From Apodemus sylvaticus (taxonomy: Eukaryota > Chordata > Mammalia > Rodentia > Muridae), in contig NC_067476.1 of the NCBI RefSeq assembly GCF_947179515.1, positions 53,353,383 through 53,417,382 of the forward strand: DNA of 64,000 nt, read 5' to 3'. The notes beneath the pieces are model-generated. The model was not told the DNA's origin. It did not search any database and saw only the letters and a program-made list of their open reading frames with translations. Within the stretch, counting starts at the first letter, position 1, and each line of letters starts with the position of its first letter. Below, piece after piece: positions 43,573-53,790 of this stretch. The position numbers and the translations under genes were made by a program.

Positions 43573-45215
43573 GAAACTAACAAGGAATAGACACATTTTT
43601 GTCCTTAGACATTTCTAACACATTTGACACGCTGTGACTGAAGGAGAGTGAAAACTAACACTTTCCAGATAATGCTTCTCCAACCAGATGTTCAGAGACT
43701 AAACAAAAAAGGAAAGAAAAAAGTAACCCATCACACTGCTTTGCATTCTACACCCACATCGCTAGTAGGATAATGTGGCAGTCATATTCAACACGTATGG
43801 TCTGCACTTGGGGCTGATGACGCTGAGAGATGTTAACTGGGATAGAATAAACACCATAGTCTGTGTGATGTAGCGACACCGAAAGCATCAAGGGAAGAGC
43901 AGGTAGGAAAGTGCCTGGCCAGGGCCACACAGTCCAGAGATGTCAACGGCCACCTATTCATGTTAGGGATGCAGATTCTTATGGGAAAAGTGAAAAGATG
44001 ATCAAGTGCAGTCTGAAACCTTACATCTGTGCAGCTGCCCTCAATAGCTGCATCCTCGGCTGCAGTTGTTAATGGGAAGAAACTTGCTCTGCATTGCACA
44101 TAGATGGCTTCTCCCTTGTGTGGACCCTACACAGCACAGTAGTGCTTGTGTAGTACTAGGCACTAGCAATCTAAAGATGATTTAAAGTACACGGGAGATT
44201 ACGTGCAGGGTATATGCAGATGCCTGTCATTTTATACGTGGGGTCTGAGCACACAAGGGTCTTGGTAGCCAAAAAGCTCCTTGGAACAAATCCCCATCAG
44301 ACATAGACAGTCTGTATTTCAGTGGCTGTCACAGACATTTTGTTTATCAGACTGTATGGCCTTATCATTTTCTACTCTTCTAAATTCATCAGTAGAATGA
44401 TGTTCATGAAGAGTAGAACTCGTTCACTAATGAGTCTCGTTTAGAGGCCAAAATGGCTGTGTATGGATGAGAGGACACTATTTTGCCCGTGGGTGCAGAC
44501 CAGCCTAAGAATCTAAGGACTCTTAGGCGCTGCCATTTAAATTATAAGCTATTTATTTGTCTCCTTATTTACAATTAGCACCTGGTAATGCGCTGATCTT
44601 ATGGAGGTCCTTAGGATCTGTTACCATGGTTACCACCAATGTAAATGCTACACTATATAAAAGAAACAATTTAGAAATGGCTGGCTATTAAGTCGAGCCT
44701 ATTTAACTAGTTTGGGAGATATTTTATTCTGGTGGAGTCCTTGCATTTGGGTCCCACTTCAAAGTCAACGCATTAAGTTTTTGATGGGTTTTAAGATGCT
44801 TTCAGAGCCTCCTGCTTTCACAGTAGGGAGCTGAATGTTTTTCAAAGGAGCCCGGAAGAAAGTGGTGCCCGGTAGAAAACAAGTGCAATGGGTGGAGAGC
44901 CCAGCAATCTCACTTAAAAAGTGTTCAAACCGCCACCAAGAATAGCCCCATCTCCTCCCACAAGCCCACAGGCTCACTCCAGGCCCAGAGGTTTCCAGCA
45001 GCTGTGCCCATCCTCCAGTGGGGCAGACAGGAATGTGCAGATGAAAGGGCCTCCCACTGCCCTTTCTGTCACTGGACTATAGGTTGTAAGGCCGCCCTCT
45101 TGACATCCACCTGGCTTCTTAATAGGCCGTTGGGAAGCCATTTGCAGAACTACTAGACTATGGCCCACAAAACGGTTGTGTTGGTGGGATGGGTGACTGG
45201 TATTCTCAGATATGG
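43573..45215. other. Unique sequence, about 1.6 kb
   Basis: Largely non-repetitive and AT-richer at 44330-44720. Part of 43850-43960 may be a decayed MIR, which is not certain. No gene is supported. Confidence 0.4.
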
Positions 45216-45251
<36 letters not shown>

Positions 45252-45294
45252 CTCTGTCTCTCTCTTTCTCTCTCTGTCTCCCCCCCCCCCCATC
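45216..45294. repeat. (TC)n then poly-C
   Basis: A TC run with GTCTC and TTTC variants, ending in a C-run at about 45281-45292. Confidence 0.95.
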
Positions 45295-45829
45295 TAAGCA
45301 GAAGAAGCCCACTGACCTCTGCTAGGGAAGGTCTCTCCAGGGGCAGGAAACAAAATGAACCCTTGCTTCTGGCTTCTGTTACCCAAACCCAAGTCCTCGG
45401 GGGAGTTCAGGAAAAAGAGTTTGAGGAGAAGGAAAAAGAAAGGATGATGAAAGAAGGGGAGGCAAGAAGGGAAGGGGAGGGAGGGTCGGAAAGGGGGGTG
45501 GACAGGAGTGGGGGCTGCAGTGTGTCTGTGCTTCAGCAGAGCCTCAGGCTGGCCTTTAAGGCAAATGCCAGGGAGATAAAGACTCAGCAAGGCCACCTAG
45601 ACCAACCAGGGTTGCAATGTAAAGTCAGGCGGGGTGGGTGACACCGGCCTGAGGGAGGGCAGGCACCAAGGCCTGGGTCTGGAGAGGGAGCTATCCCACC
45701 CAAAGCCAGGAGACCTCTTGGACTTGAATAGATTTCAAGAGGCAAGCCAGGGCCCCAGACCTGGCAGAGTCATGGGCGGGGATTTGGGGGGAATCTGAGA
45801 AGTGCCTATGTGGCCCGAAAGGGAGAAAA
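45295..45829. other. Unique, purine-rich sequence
   Basis: GA-rich at about 45410-45510 (GGAGAAGGAAAAAGAAAGG-type). The Glu/Arg-rich frame 45189-45641 follows from this bias and is not called. Confidence 0.4.
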
Positions 45830-45909
45830 GACATGGGTCCCAGAAGCTGGGCATGAGCCTGCGGTAGGTGACATGGGTCCCAGAAGCTGGGCATGAGCCT
45901 GTGGTAGGT
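45830..45909. repeat. 40-bp tandem duplication
   Basis: Two adjacent 40-base copies (45830-45869 and 45870-45909) beginning GACATGGGTCCCAGAAGC. The only difference is GCGG versus GTGG, a CpG transition. A recent local duplication of unique DNA. Confidence 0.95.
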
Positions 45910-46060
45910 GAGAGAATTCCACCGAACAAGGAGCGTATGGTCTTTCTCCCATCACTCTGGTGAAAGGCACTTTGCATCAAATATTAGTTTCTTGTAGATT
46001 TCAGTCTCCGGGCTGGGATTCGCACTCATGTCATATATTTGGGAAATGCTTATTTTAGAA

Positions 46061-46064
<4 letters not shown>

Positions 46065-46093
<29 letters not shown>
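46065..46093. repeat. (AC)n microsatellite
   Basis: An AC run of about 29 bases. Confidence 0.95.
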
Positions 46094-46097
<4 letters not shown>

Positions 46098-46554
46098 TCT
46101 TTATTGTAGGACTTTTCAGAAATTTAATATTTGAAAATATTCCATTCTGGATCTTCAAGAAAGGCATTCAGTAGATCACTGGTGTGCTGGCAAATGATTA
46201 ATAACCAACTTGAGAATTAAATCAAGGCTTAGCCCTGATTTATAGTGTTGCAACTTCCATGTTGTAAACCCTGAAGTCATTCCAGTTTCAGACTGACCCT
46301 CGGGGCTGCGGAGGACTTTGTTATTCTGTCAATCTGTGATGACAGTTGCAGGCTGACATCCTAACAAGCAGGAATGACCCAGAGGGCTCCTCTTCAGGAC
46401 AGATTCAGTGAACTCACAATCAAAACTCTACTTTGGAGATGCTGCCAGGAACGTGGCTCCAAGACCCTGTGCTCTGACACACAGCGAACCATCAGCATCT
46501 TGGCTCATTACAGTATCTCCACAGAAGTGTTTGTTTTTTAAGAAACGCTTCCAC
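46094..46554. other. Unique sequence
   Basis: No feature recognised. Confidence 0.35.
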
Positions 46555-46630
46555 TGTGTAGACACACTGCTCTTGAACTATGGTCCCAGCCTCTGGAGTA
46601 ATGGAATGGCAGGCGTAGACTGCCATGTAG
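46555..46630 (-). mobile_element. Possible old B1-type SINE fragment
   Basis: ACTGTGTAGACACACTGCTC, TTGAACTATGGTCCCAGCC and GGCAGGCGTAGACTGCCATG resemble a highly diverged minus-strand 7SL SINE. Confidence 0.4.
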
Positions 46631-46688
46631 TTAGGTTCTTCTAAGGGACCATAGTCATGCCGACAGGAATGATATAAAGAATGAGGAA

Positions 46689-46865
46689 AAGCCAGGCAGT
46701 GATAACACACGCCTTTAATAACACTGGGAGACAGACAGGTGAATGAATCTCTGAGTTGGAGGCCAGCCTAGTCTGCAGAGTGAGTTTCAAGACAGCCAGG
46801 GTTACAAAGAAAAACTGTCTCAAAACAACAACAAACAGCAAATGAAGCAAAGCAAAAACAAACAA
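46689..46865 (+). mobile_element. B1 SINE, diverged
   Basis: AAGCCAGGCAGTGATAACACACG, GGAGGCCAGCCTAGTCTGCAG and GACAGCCAGGGTTACA, with an AACAAC-rich tail. Confidence 0.9.
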
Positions 46866-46899
46866 AAGAATCCAGAGAAGACTGACTTCCCGTGCCAAG

Positions 46900-47325
46900 G
46901 TGACTATGCTCTCTGAGGACCCCACATAATTCCTGTGTGTTGGTGTTAATGCCTCTGCTGAGGGCTGTGCATCCAACAAGATGGTTGGAAACCGCCGTGA
47001 GACTTGGAGACCTACAACATGAAAGACAGCACAACCTTTGCCTTGTTCTTTACGGGCTCTCTCAAGGCCAGTCTGGATGAATGTCACCTGGGACAGAGCT
47101 CTGGAGCCCAGGTGGCAAGAAACTAACCAGGAGGCTCAATTTGTCTCTGTGCCGTCGACCCCACCCCACCCCCACCCCAGAAGTGGAGCCTCGGCTCAGT
47201 CAGGCTCACCCCTGGCTGCAGCACAGCCATGCTGGAGCTTCCGGGCTCAGAGAAACTGCTAGATAATGTTGTTTTAAGATGCTAAATTTGGGGGGTAATT
47301 TGTTACGCCACATGATATAATTAAT
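46900..47325 (+). mobile_element. MLT1-type MaLR LTR, ancient
   Basis: The 3' end is diagnostic: CAGAAACTGCTAGATAATG (allowing variants), TGTTGTTTTAAGATGCTAAA, then GGGGTAATTTGTTACGCCAC and AATTAATGCAG. The 5' part is more diverged, so the left boundary is approximate. Non-coding remnant predating rodents. Confidence 0.7.
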
Positions 47326-47677
47326 GCAGAACCCAATCTGTAGGAACGTTTTTAACTTAAAAGGGAAGAAAAGATGAAAACTGTATAGACAAATATGTGA
47401 AACCAAGCAGTGTGTGGATAATTACGAACTGATTGTTACCGAGTTCTGAGAACTGGGATGGGGGAGGGGGAGGGAAAGGGGGCTGGTGTGGCGGGGAAAC
47501 AAGAGGCTTATTGAGGAATTCCAGAGGTTAATTTAGAAGGAAAGGGAGCCTGGAGAAAGGCGAGATCACATCGTGGGGGCTCTCTCCTCAGAGGACAAAC
47601 CAAAACTTGAGGAGTTCATCCAAGTGGTCTTTGCAAAAAATGTAAATTCACTTGGAAATCAAGAGTCTATCTTGAAG
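47326..47677. other. Unique sequence with a G-quadruplex-type motif
   Basis: Contains GGGATGGGGGAGGGGG followed by AGGGAAAGGGGG at 47455-47482, at least four G-runs with short loops. No gene. Confidence 0.45.
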
Positions 47678-47760
47678 TTGGGCATGGTGGCACAACCCTG
47701 TAGTTTCACAACGTGAGAAGCAGAAGAGGAAGATGACGTGAGCTCAGGTGTGGGAAGCAG
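47678..47760 (+). mobile_element. Old B1-related fragment
   Basis: GTTGGGCATGGTGGCACAAC is a good B1 head; the rest is strongly diverged. Confidence 0.55.
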
Positions 47761-47814
47761 ATGAGTCACGAGTCAAGGACCCTAATGCCTCAGACCTGTG
47801 GGAATAGGTGAGGA

Positions 47815-47832
47815 CCCCCCCCCCCCCCCCCC
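47815..47832. repeat. Poly-C tract
   Basis: An 18-base C-run. Confidence 0.9.
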
Positions 47833-48280
47833 AGTGAGGCTCAGGAGGGTGGTGAAGTCTTCCTCTGGTTACAAAGACTGACCAGTGGGAGCCAGAACTA
47901 GCAGTTCAGCTTCCTTCTGGATGAGCAGAGGACTGATCCCTACAAAGACCTTCCACCCAGGTTAGCTAACCCCTCCTCCTGTGCTGTGCGTATAATACCC
48001 GCCACTGTGTTTCTGGGTTGTATGTCTGGTGTCCCCTTTGAGAACTAGCACAGCTTAGTTGGTCCCAGCTTTACCAGCATGTGTCTGTCATTTCTTCATT
48101 CCCAAACTGCCCAGTCTGGTTTCCCAGAACGAGCTGGGCTGACAGTGAGACAGACAGAGAAAGCCTAGAAGGAATCCAGCTGGTCTTGCATACTGGGCAG
48201 ACACACAGTGGCCCTACTGCGTGGAAGATGAAGACTGCTACATTGCTTTCCTACCTCCACAAGTGAGTCACAGGAGGGTC
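47833..48280. other. Unique sequence
   Basis: No feature recognised. Confidence 0.35.
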
Positions 48281-48314
48281 TCTGTCTTCATGTCTCTGTC
48301 TCTCTCTGTCTCTG

Positions 48315-48389
<75 letters not shown>
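48281..48389. repeat. (TC)n(AC)n(AG)n compound microsatellite
   Basis: TC with GTCTC variants to about 48338, AC to about 48354, then AG to about 48388. The outer TC and AG arms are complementary and could form a hairpin. Confidence 0.96.
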
Positions 48390-49309
48390 ACAGATTCAGA
48401 TCTTTGGAACAAACGATGAAGAGTCAACTTTTTATTTTTTAATTAAGTCATCCAGACTTTAAAAATTATCTAAAATTAAAAAGCGGTTTACTAGTCTGTA
48501 ATCTATCACCATTGATGCTGGGCGGAGGAAAGGCAGGGTAATTATTAGGTTGGATTAAATCACAGAATCAGAAGATTCAGTTCTTGGGGAGTTGGTTTCC
48601 ATGCTGGAGAAATAGGTGGTTTCTGTTTAGCTGAAAGGAACAGACAAACAAAAGCCCTTCAGTCAACCAGAGGAAGTTTGTGGCCCTCCACAGCCTCTGA
48701 TGTTTTTTCACTTTGCTTTGTCAAAGAAGTTTATAGACTTGTGGTAGAAGTCACGGCAGTGTGGAGGTGCTGGCTGCAACAGTGCTCCCACAACAGTGCT
48801 CCCCCAAAACCTTTATTTCTCTTGATTCTTATTCAATGCCTTGGGGAAACTTGTCTAAGTCAAATAGAAAATTAAAGGACACGGATAGGCAGCCATGGAA
48901 AGCGTAGTTAATGTGTAGTTAATGTCCATGGATTAAAAAGTGCAGCCAGTCTCATCAATAGTTACAGAAGTACAGAATCAATGCAAGGAGATTGAATTTC
49001 TAAAACCTTTCCCAATAGGCAAAGTCTAAAAGTTTGTTAGTCCTCAGTAGTGGGAGGCAGGGACCTGGGCAAGTTGCAGGTAGGCAAGATGTAATTGGCC
49101 AGAAGCATTTCGGACATCCCAGAACCCTCAGCACGGCGTTACGCTCACAAGCCCCTTGTTCTAACAGGCGTTCCTGTGCTTTCTCCTGCTACGACGGTAA
49201 AGGAAGTGCAAGTTTACGGATGTTTTCTTCAGCCTTTTGGGAAATCATATAAAAGTTAGACATGTCAATGTATACAACACAAAGCCAGCTAAAAAACCAA
49301 ATAGTAACA
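48390..49309. other. Unique sequence
   Basis: About 0.9 kb without recognised repeats. Two micro-duplications are visible: CAACAGTGCTCCC (near 48777) and GTAGTTAATGT (near 48903). No gene. Confidence 0.4.
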
Positions 49310-49620
49310 AATGCATGTAACGTTCACTTATTCTCTATATATTTATGAAATGGTGCGATCTCCCAATAGCCCTTAAAATTGATTCGTTCTTGTCTTATGA
49401 TGGAGCAGTCATAAAGAAAAATACCACTCAGCCAGCAAAGAACACTTATAGGGAAGTTTCAGGCAAGGCTATGGAGCACAGTCTTACTTATGACTAAAAT
49501 AGTTTCCCATAACAATATGCATATATATATATATTTATATTTAGGAAGAAAATGTTTGCTACACAGATGAACAAGAAATAAACAGCTAACAGAAAAGGCC
49601 ACAGAGGGAGGAAGACTATT
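49310..49620 (+). mobile_element. Possible ancient L1 3' end
   Basis: GATGGAGCAGTCATAAAGAAAAATACCACTCAGCCA-type order resembles old L1 3' sequence, followed by an AT-rich, ATATAT-containing end. Low similarity. Confidence 0.4.
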
Positions 49621-49734
49621 GTTTCATTTATTATTTGTTTTTTCTTTAATAATGCTCAGCGCTAGCCCATCTGCAGAGGCTGGAGTCAGAGCTCTCAAGA
49701 CTGCTTTCTTCCCTTACGTGCCTGGAGGTGTTTT

Positions 49735-50057
49735 AGTCAGATCTTTCTGCATCATAATCAAATTCCTGATACAAATCACTTATGGGAAGAAAACCTTGTT
49801 TTCCAGAGTCATGGTTGCTTGGTCCACGTGCTTGGGCAGCGCAGTGCACCATGAAAACAGGAGATTATAAAGAGGGGCCTTCTTCACCACTGAACAGGGC
49901 TGGGGCACCAGGACAACGTTCAAAGTCATGTCCTCCAGTGAGGGACCTCTTTCTTCAGCTGGACCCATTCTTTAAAGTTTCTAAACTAACCTTCTAAAAC
50001 AGCAGGGACCAAGTGTTCAACACATGAGCCTGTGGAGGATGCTTCATTCACAATCCA
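49735..50057 (-). mobile_element. Rodent solo LTR, old copy of the 6766 family
   Basis: AGTCATGGTTGC, CACTGAACAGGGC and GACCAAGTGTTCAACACATGAG match the reverse complement of the LTR family at 6766 and 22396. Strongly diverged. Confidence 0.55.
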
Positions 50058-50084
50058 TAGAGTGTGTATGTGTGTGTTGGGGGT

Positions 50085-50282
50085 GGGGCTGGAGAGATGG
50101 CTCAGCAGTCAAAAGCACTGACTGCTCTTCCTGAGTTCAATTCCCAGCAGGCACATGGTGGCTCATAACAATCTGTAATGGGAACCAACGCCCTCTTCTG
50201 GTGTGTCTGAAGAGAGTGACGATGCACTCATATACATAAAATGAATAAATAAATAAACCTTAAAAAAAGTAAAAAACAAAAA
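50085..50282 (+). mobile_element. B2 SINE
   Basis: B2 with a short deletion after CTGCTCTTCC and an AATAAATAAATAAACC tail. The GCCCTCTTCTGG-type core is present at 50190-50201. Confidence 0.95.
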
Positions 50283-50346
50283 GGAGAATGTGGGAACTAA
50301 CCTCATTCCCTCGGGTTTCTATTGCTGTGGACAGACATCATGACCA

Positions 50347-50359
50347 CAGCAACTCTTAT
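50347..50359 (+). repeat. Left target-site duplication of the Rpl23 retrocopy
   Basis: CAGCAACTCTTAT, repeated exactly at 50863-50875. The 13-bp length is typical of L1-mediated retroposition. Confidence 0.95.
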
Positions 50360-50862
50360 TTTTTTTTTTTTTTCAGAGCAAAGACTTTTTAATGAATATA
50401 TTTTACAAATACACTGGAGAATCATGCAATGCTTCCTGCATTGGATGCAATCCTGGGCCACAAGTCCGCACATTCCTTTGCAACTGGACCTGTGATAGCA
50501 GAACCTTTCATCTCGCCTTTATTGTTTACTATGACCCCTGCATTATCTTCAAAATAAAGAAACACCCCATCTTTTCTTCGATACGACTTTCGTTGTCGAA
50601 TTACCACTGCTGGATGTACCTTTTCCCTCAGTCCTGGTTTGCCTTTCTTAACTGTGGCCATCACCATGTCCCCCACACCAGCAGCAGGAAGTCTGTTCAG
50701 CCATCCCTTGATTCCCTTCACAGAGATGAGATACAAGGTTTTGGCTCCTGTGTTGTCAGCACAGTTGATCACAGCTCTCACCGGAAGACCCAGGGAAATC
50801 CGGAATTTCGCTCTGGAGGACCCACCACGTCCTTGCTTAGACATCTAGACTGTCCGGAACCT
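50360..50862 (-). pseudogene. Rpl23-ps: Processed retrocopy of ribosomal protein L23 (uL14), open reading frame intact
   Basis: The parent gene encodes large-subunit ribosomal protein uL14 (RPL23), a 140-residue rRNA-binding protein at the subunit interface. Here a single exon at 50844-50422 (minus) encodes 140 residues with no stop or frameshift, covering the whole family length and ending in the usual SNAGSIA terminus. Against the parent protein as I remember it there are eight substitutions (R4Q, G11R, G23R, N36T, I39L, R48W, E71G, K74E), several at conserved Gly/Arg positions, which looks like unconstrained decay. About 15 bases of 5' leader precede the ATG. An ATTAAA signal lies at 50393-50388, and a 14-base A-tail (T on the plus strand, 50360-50373) follows. 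The 13-bp duplications CAGCAACTCTTAT lie at 50347 and 50863. Intronless, tailed and inside an old LTR-like repeat, it is almost certainly a processed pseudogene. Expression would need a borrowed promoter; the nearest candidate is the minus-strand ERVK-type LTR at 50928-51371, directly upstream in its orientation. Confidence 0.97.
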
Positions 50863-50875
50863 CAGCAACTCTTAT
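50863..50875 (+). repeat. Right target-site duplication of the Rpl23 retrocopy
   Basis: Exact second copy of CAGCAACTCTTAT. Confidence 0.95.
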
Positions 50876-50927
50876 AAAGGAAAACATTTAATAGGGGTTG
50901 GCTTAGAGTTTCAGAGTTTTAGTCTGC

Positions 50928-51371
50928 TGACCAAGCCAGCTCAGTCAGTCAACAGGGTCTGAAGTGAGGGAGTGAGGATTGAAAAAGAAAAACAATTAGA
51001 CAAAATTATACATGACTCCAGCCCATTACTTAGGCTGAAGCAGATTTGTTTCTCTCCAGCCTGCTTTTATATCATTCTAGAGATATCCAAAAAACATGGT
51101 CAGTTCTTAGATCAAAGACAAAGTAACCAAGTAAAGTAGTAAACAAGAAGATCACACAAGAAAGTCACCAAGCAGAGTAGTAAGCAAAAGGATCACACAA
51201 GGTAATAGTAAGAAGTAGTCAGCAAAGAGATCACATAAGGTAGTGATTTAGCAAAGTAGACAACAAAGCCCCATGGTCCCTGTTTCTAATATTCTTATCT
51301 GAGCCTACTTCCTTGTTCGAGTCCAGTGACAAATGCCAAATTCCTAGAAGCAGTACCAAAAGCTCTCAACA
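50928..51371 (-). mobile_element. ERVK-type solo LTR
   Basis: A 444-bp element with TG...CA ends (TGACCAAG...CTCAACA on plus), bounded by GTCTGC (50922-50927) and GTCTAC (51372-51377), a 6-bp duplication with one mismatch as expected of class II (ERVK) elements. On the minus strand a TATAAAAGC box lies near 51072-51065. Upstream are three imperfect units of about 45 bases containing GATCACACAAG/GATCACATAAGG (51150-51230). No retroviral coding sequence is present. Confidence 0.75.
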
Positions 51372-51762
51372 GTCTACTATCATCATGGCGGGAAACATGG
51401 CAGCATCCGGGCAGACATGGCACTGGCGAAGTAAGGGATAGTTCCAAATCCACATCTTCAGGCAGCAGGAAGAGAGAGTGACACTGAGCCTGGCTTGAGC
51501 ATCTGAGACCTCAAAGCCACCCCCAGTGAGTCCAACAAGGCCACACCCACTTCACAAGGCCACGCCTCACAATAGTGCCATTCCCTAGGAGCACGGGGCC
51601 ATTTTCATTCAAACCACCACACCCTGGATAATTCACTAAAGAGACTCACTGAGCTCATCAAAAGCTAGTACTGCACATGCATACTTCTAGTTTGTTATGG
51701 GGAAAAGATAAAGTTAAAAGTCAGAAGAGACCTACCACAGTGTCTGAGACCCTGTCTCAAAA

Positions 51763-51765
<3 letters not shown>

Positions 51766-51812
<47 letters not shown>

Positions 51813-51815
51813 GCG
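51766..51815. repeat. (GA)n microsatellite
   Basis: A GA run of about 50 bases after CCTGTCTCAAAAAG, which looks like a SINE tail remnant. Confidence 0.95.
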
Positions 51816-53251
51816 AGCAGCGGTCTTGTCTGCTGGGTCCGTGTTTCCTAAATTTAAGGAACACCTTTCGTACTTCTAGCTAGCATTCTGGTGATACAGG
51901 AGACAAAATTATCAATCCCACTTGTAGTCTGTGCTCTATATGGAATTTGAAAATAAGTTCAACACAGACCACTTACAGTCTGTCAGCCCACACCTCTATT
52001 CTGACTAAATGATCAAAAATATTCAGGGGGTGGGGGTGGGGGATGGGGGGACCTCTGTCCCTTCCTTCCTCACCCCTGGTCCATTTAATTAAGCACATAA
52101 GACACGCCTACACCACAGACTAAATCCATCTCGGATACCTTAAGAGCTAGAACCCGCAAAGGAAGGAAAAGCAAGCGTCTGTCGCTTGTTGACATCATCC
52201 CAGGGTCTGGGCAAACGCTCGACTACGATTGCTTTGCTCATTTCAGAACGTCAGGGCTCTCTGAAGCTACTTTCCTCCCCGATCGCCTTGATTGTTTGTG
52301 CAGGCAGAGATGAAAACTAAAAACCCAGCAGGCCGAGGATTTGATAAACCTTCTCCGTGCTGTCCTCTGTTAAACCAACCTCAGAGTCACTAAGTTTGGC
52401 TGTGTTCCCATATTTACAGGGACACAGTGAAAGGACGCAGATGTGGAAAAGGAAAAGCTCATAGAAATTTTAAATATGGTCCTGACTGATACATCCTAAG
52501 GATCGTAGGGTGCTTTCCCCAGATGCACACTCTAGTCAGGTGTGCAAGGAGGGTTTCAACTGCAAATGCCGGCAGACTGGGCTAAAAGTGGCTTTAGTAA
52601 TGAGGGGGCTTAATTCTTACACAAAACAAGAAGCCTGTTGGGAGACAACTTCACAATGCAAGCTACATGGGTACAATGTACCCACGGCCTGGGACTGCCT
52701 CTGCCCTAAGCCTGCCTTTCTTTCCCAGAACTCCAGAGTTTTCTTCGCTGACTCCTCCTCTTCCCCCACCCATCTCCTTCTTCAGTTCACCAGCTACCCT
52801 AGCACCGACCTCCAGCCTACCTCCAGCCATCTATTTTCAAACAAGAGAAAAGATAGGGTATCCAGATAGTTCCAGGATTCAAGTCTTCACAGAAGGAGGA
52901 GAGGAGAGAGTACGATCTCTTTCATCAGGGAGGGAAGATTTTCTCCAAAGTCCTTCCCAGACCCCTCTCCAGACCTCACGCCTCAGCCTTGTCTGCCACT
53001 GGCAAGGACCGGGTAGAGTTATCTGGAGCTGGGTGCACTCACTCACAGAGATTCTGTGAGCAAAGAAAGGGGCAGGATGTACGTGAGGTGGTTCTGGGCA
53101 AACAGTCACCATGGTTGGTGACATTTGAAGGCATCCACTCGCGAAAAGTGAGACAGTAGTCCCAAAGCTGGATCTACTCAATACTGTTCAAAGATCTTTC
53201 ATTTGTTGTAGTTTTTAAAGCAGCTAAAGACCTCAGGCCTTGCACATACCC
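51816..53251. other. Unique sequence
   Basis: About 1.4 kb. A G-quadruplex-type run lies at 52026-52050. The interval 52540-52640 (ACTGCAAATGCCGGCAGACTG and onward) may be an old interspersed repeat that I cannot name. Frames at 52510-52869, 52667-53059 and 52879-53181 have no recognised domain. Confidence 0.4.
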
Positions 53252-53472
53252 TGTGAAGTGTAGTAAGAATTTTGGTTCTTCCAAAAAACAAACAACCCCC
53301 CCCCCCCAGTTATGTTATATGAATAGGTTTTTGTTTTAATCCCAGGTGTGGGATAAGGGACTGGTTTAGATTGTCCACACAGCTGACTATGATTTGTCTC
53401 ATGTTCTGGCAGGGGCATGATTCTGCCAGCTGAAGATAGTTTGTGTTTGGAATTTTGGGTACTCTTAAGAGG

Positions 53473-53482
53473 GTATATAAAA
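53473..53482 (+). promoter_or_regulatory. TATA box, LTR-type
   Basis: TATATAAAAG in AGAGGG-TATATAAAAG-ACCAG context; the clearest core-promoter-like box on the plus strand. Confidence 0.5.
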
Positions 53483-53516
53483 GACCAGAGCTCAGAGCCC
53501 AGAGAGAGGCAGGGGT

Positions 53517-53790
53517 TACTGCCTCTGCTGCTGGTTCCCTCTGCTTCTGGTTCTCTCTGTTGCTGGTCCCTCAGCCACTGGTTCCCTCTGTTGCTGGTTC
53601 CCTCTGCTTCTGGTTCTCTCTGTTGCTGGTCCCTCAGCCACTGGTTCCCTCTGTTGCTGGTTCCCTCTACTGTTGGTTCCCTCTGCTGCTGGTTCTCTCT
53701 GTTGCTGGTTCCCTCTGCTGCTGGTTCCCTGTGCTGCTGGTTCCCTCAGCCACTGGTTCCCTCTGCTGCTGGTTCTTGCTGTTCCATTTG
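53517..53790. repeat. 16-bp minisatellite (CTGGTTCCCTCTGYTG)n
   Basis: About 17 units of 15-16 bases. A 63-bp block (three 16-mers plus the 15-mer CTGGTCCCTCAGCCA) is duplicated, with the TCAGCCA mark at 53571 and 53634. Open frames of 130-143 codons across it are artefacts of the repeat. Confidence 0.95.

Larger units (their letters stand above)
50309..51621 (-). mobile_element. Rodent LTR-like repeat carrying two nested insertions
   Basis: Read on the minus strand it starts TGTGGTGGTTTGAATGAAAA at 51621 and runs to the AGAAACCC block near 50313, the same family as 6766-7077. Its own sequence is in three pieces: about 50309-50359, 50863-50927 and 51372-51621. The gaps are filled by an Rpl23 retrocopy and an ERVK-type solo LTR. 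Removing both restores a normal-length repeat of about 360 bases. Confidence 0.75.

Noticed and set aside
42841..43596. Open frames of 200-251 codons rich in Thr-His-Pro or Trp-Met-Asp-Gly
   Set aside because: They lie in the GGAT satellite. A 4-base unit lacking stop codons stays open in every frame on both strands; no independent coding evidence.
52510..53181. Overlapping frames of 100-130 codons
   Set aside because: Pro/Ser-rich from pyrimidine bias, overlapping on both strands, no homology recognised.
53517..53790. CRISPR-like direct repeats
   Set aside because: Units are contiguous 16-mers with no spacers, in a mammalian genome; a minisatellite.
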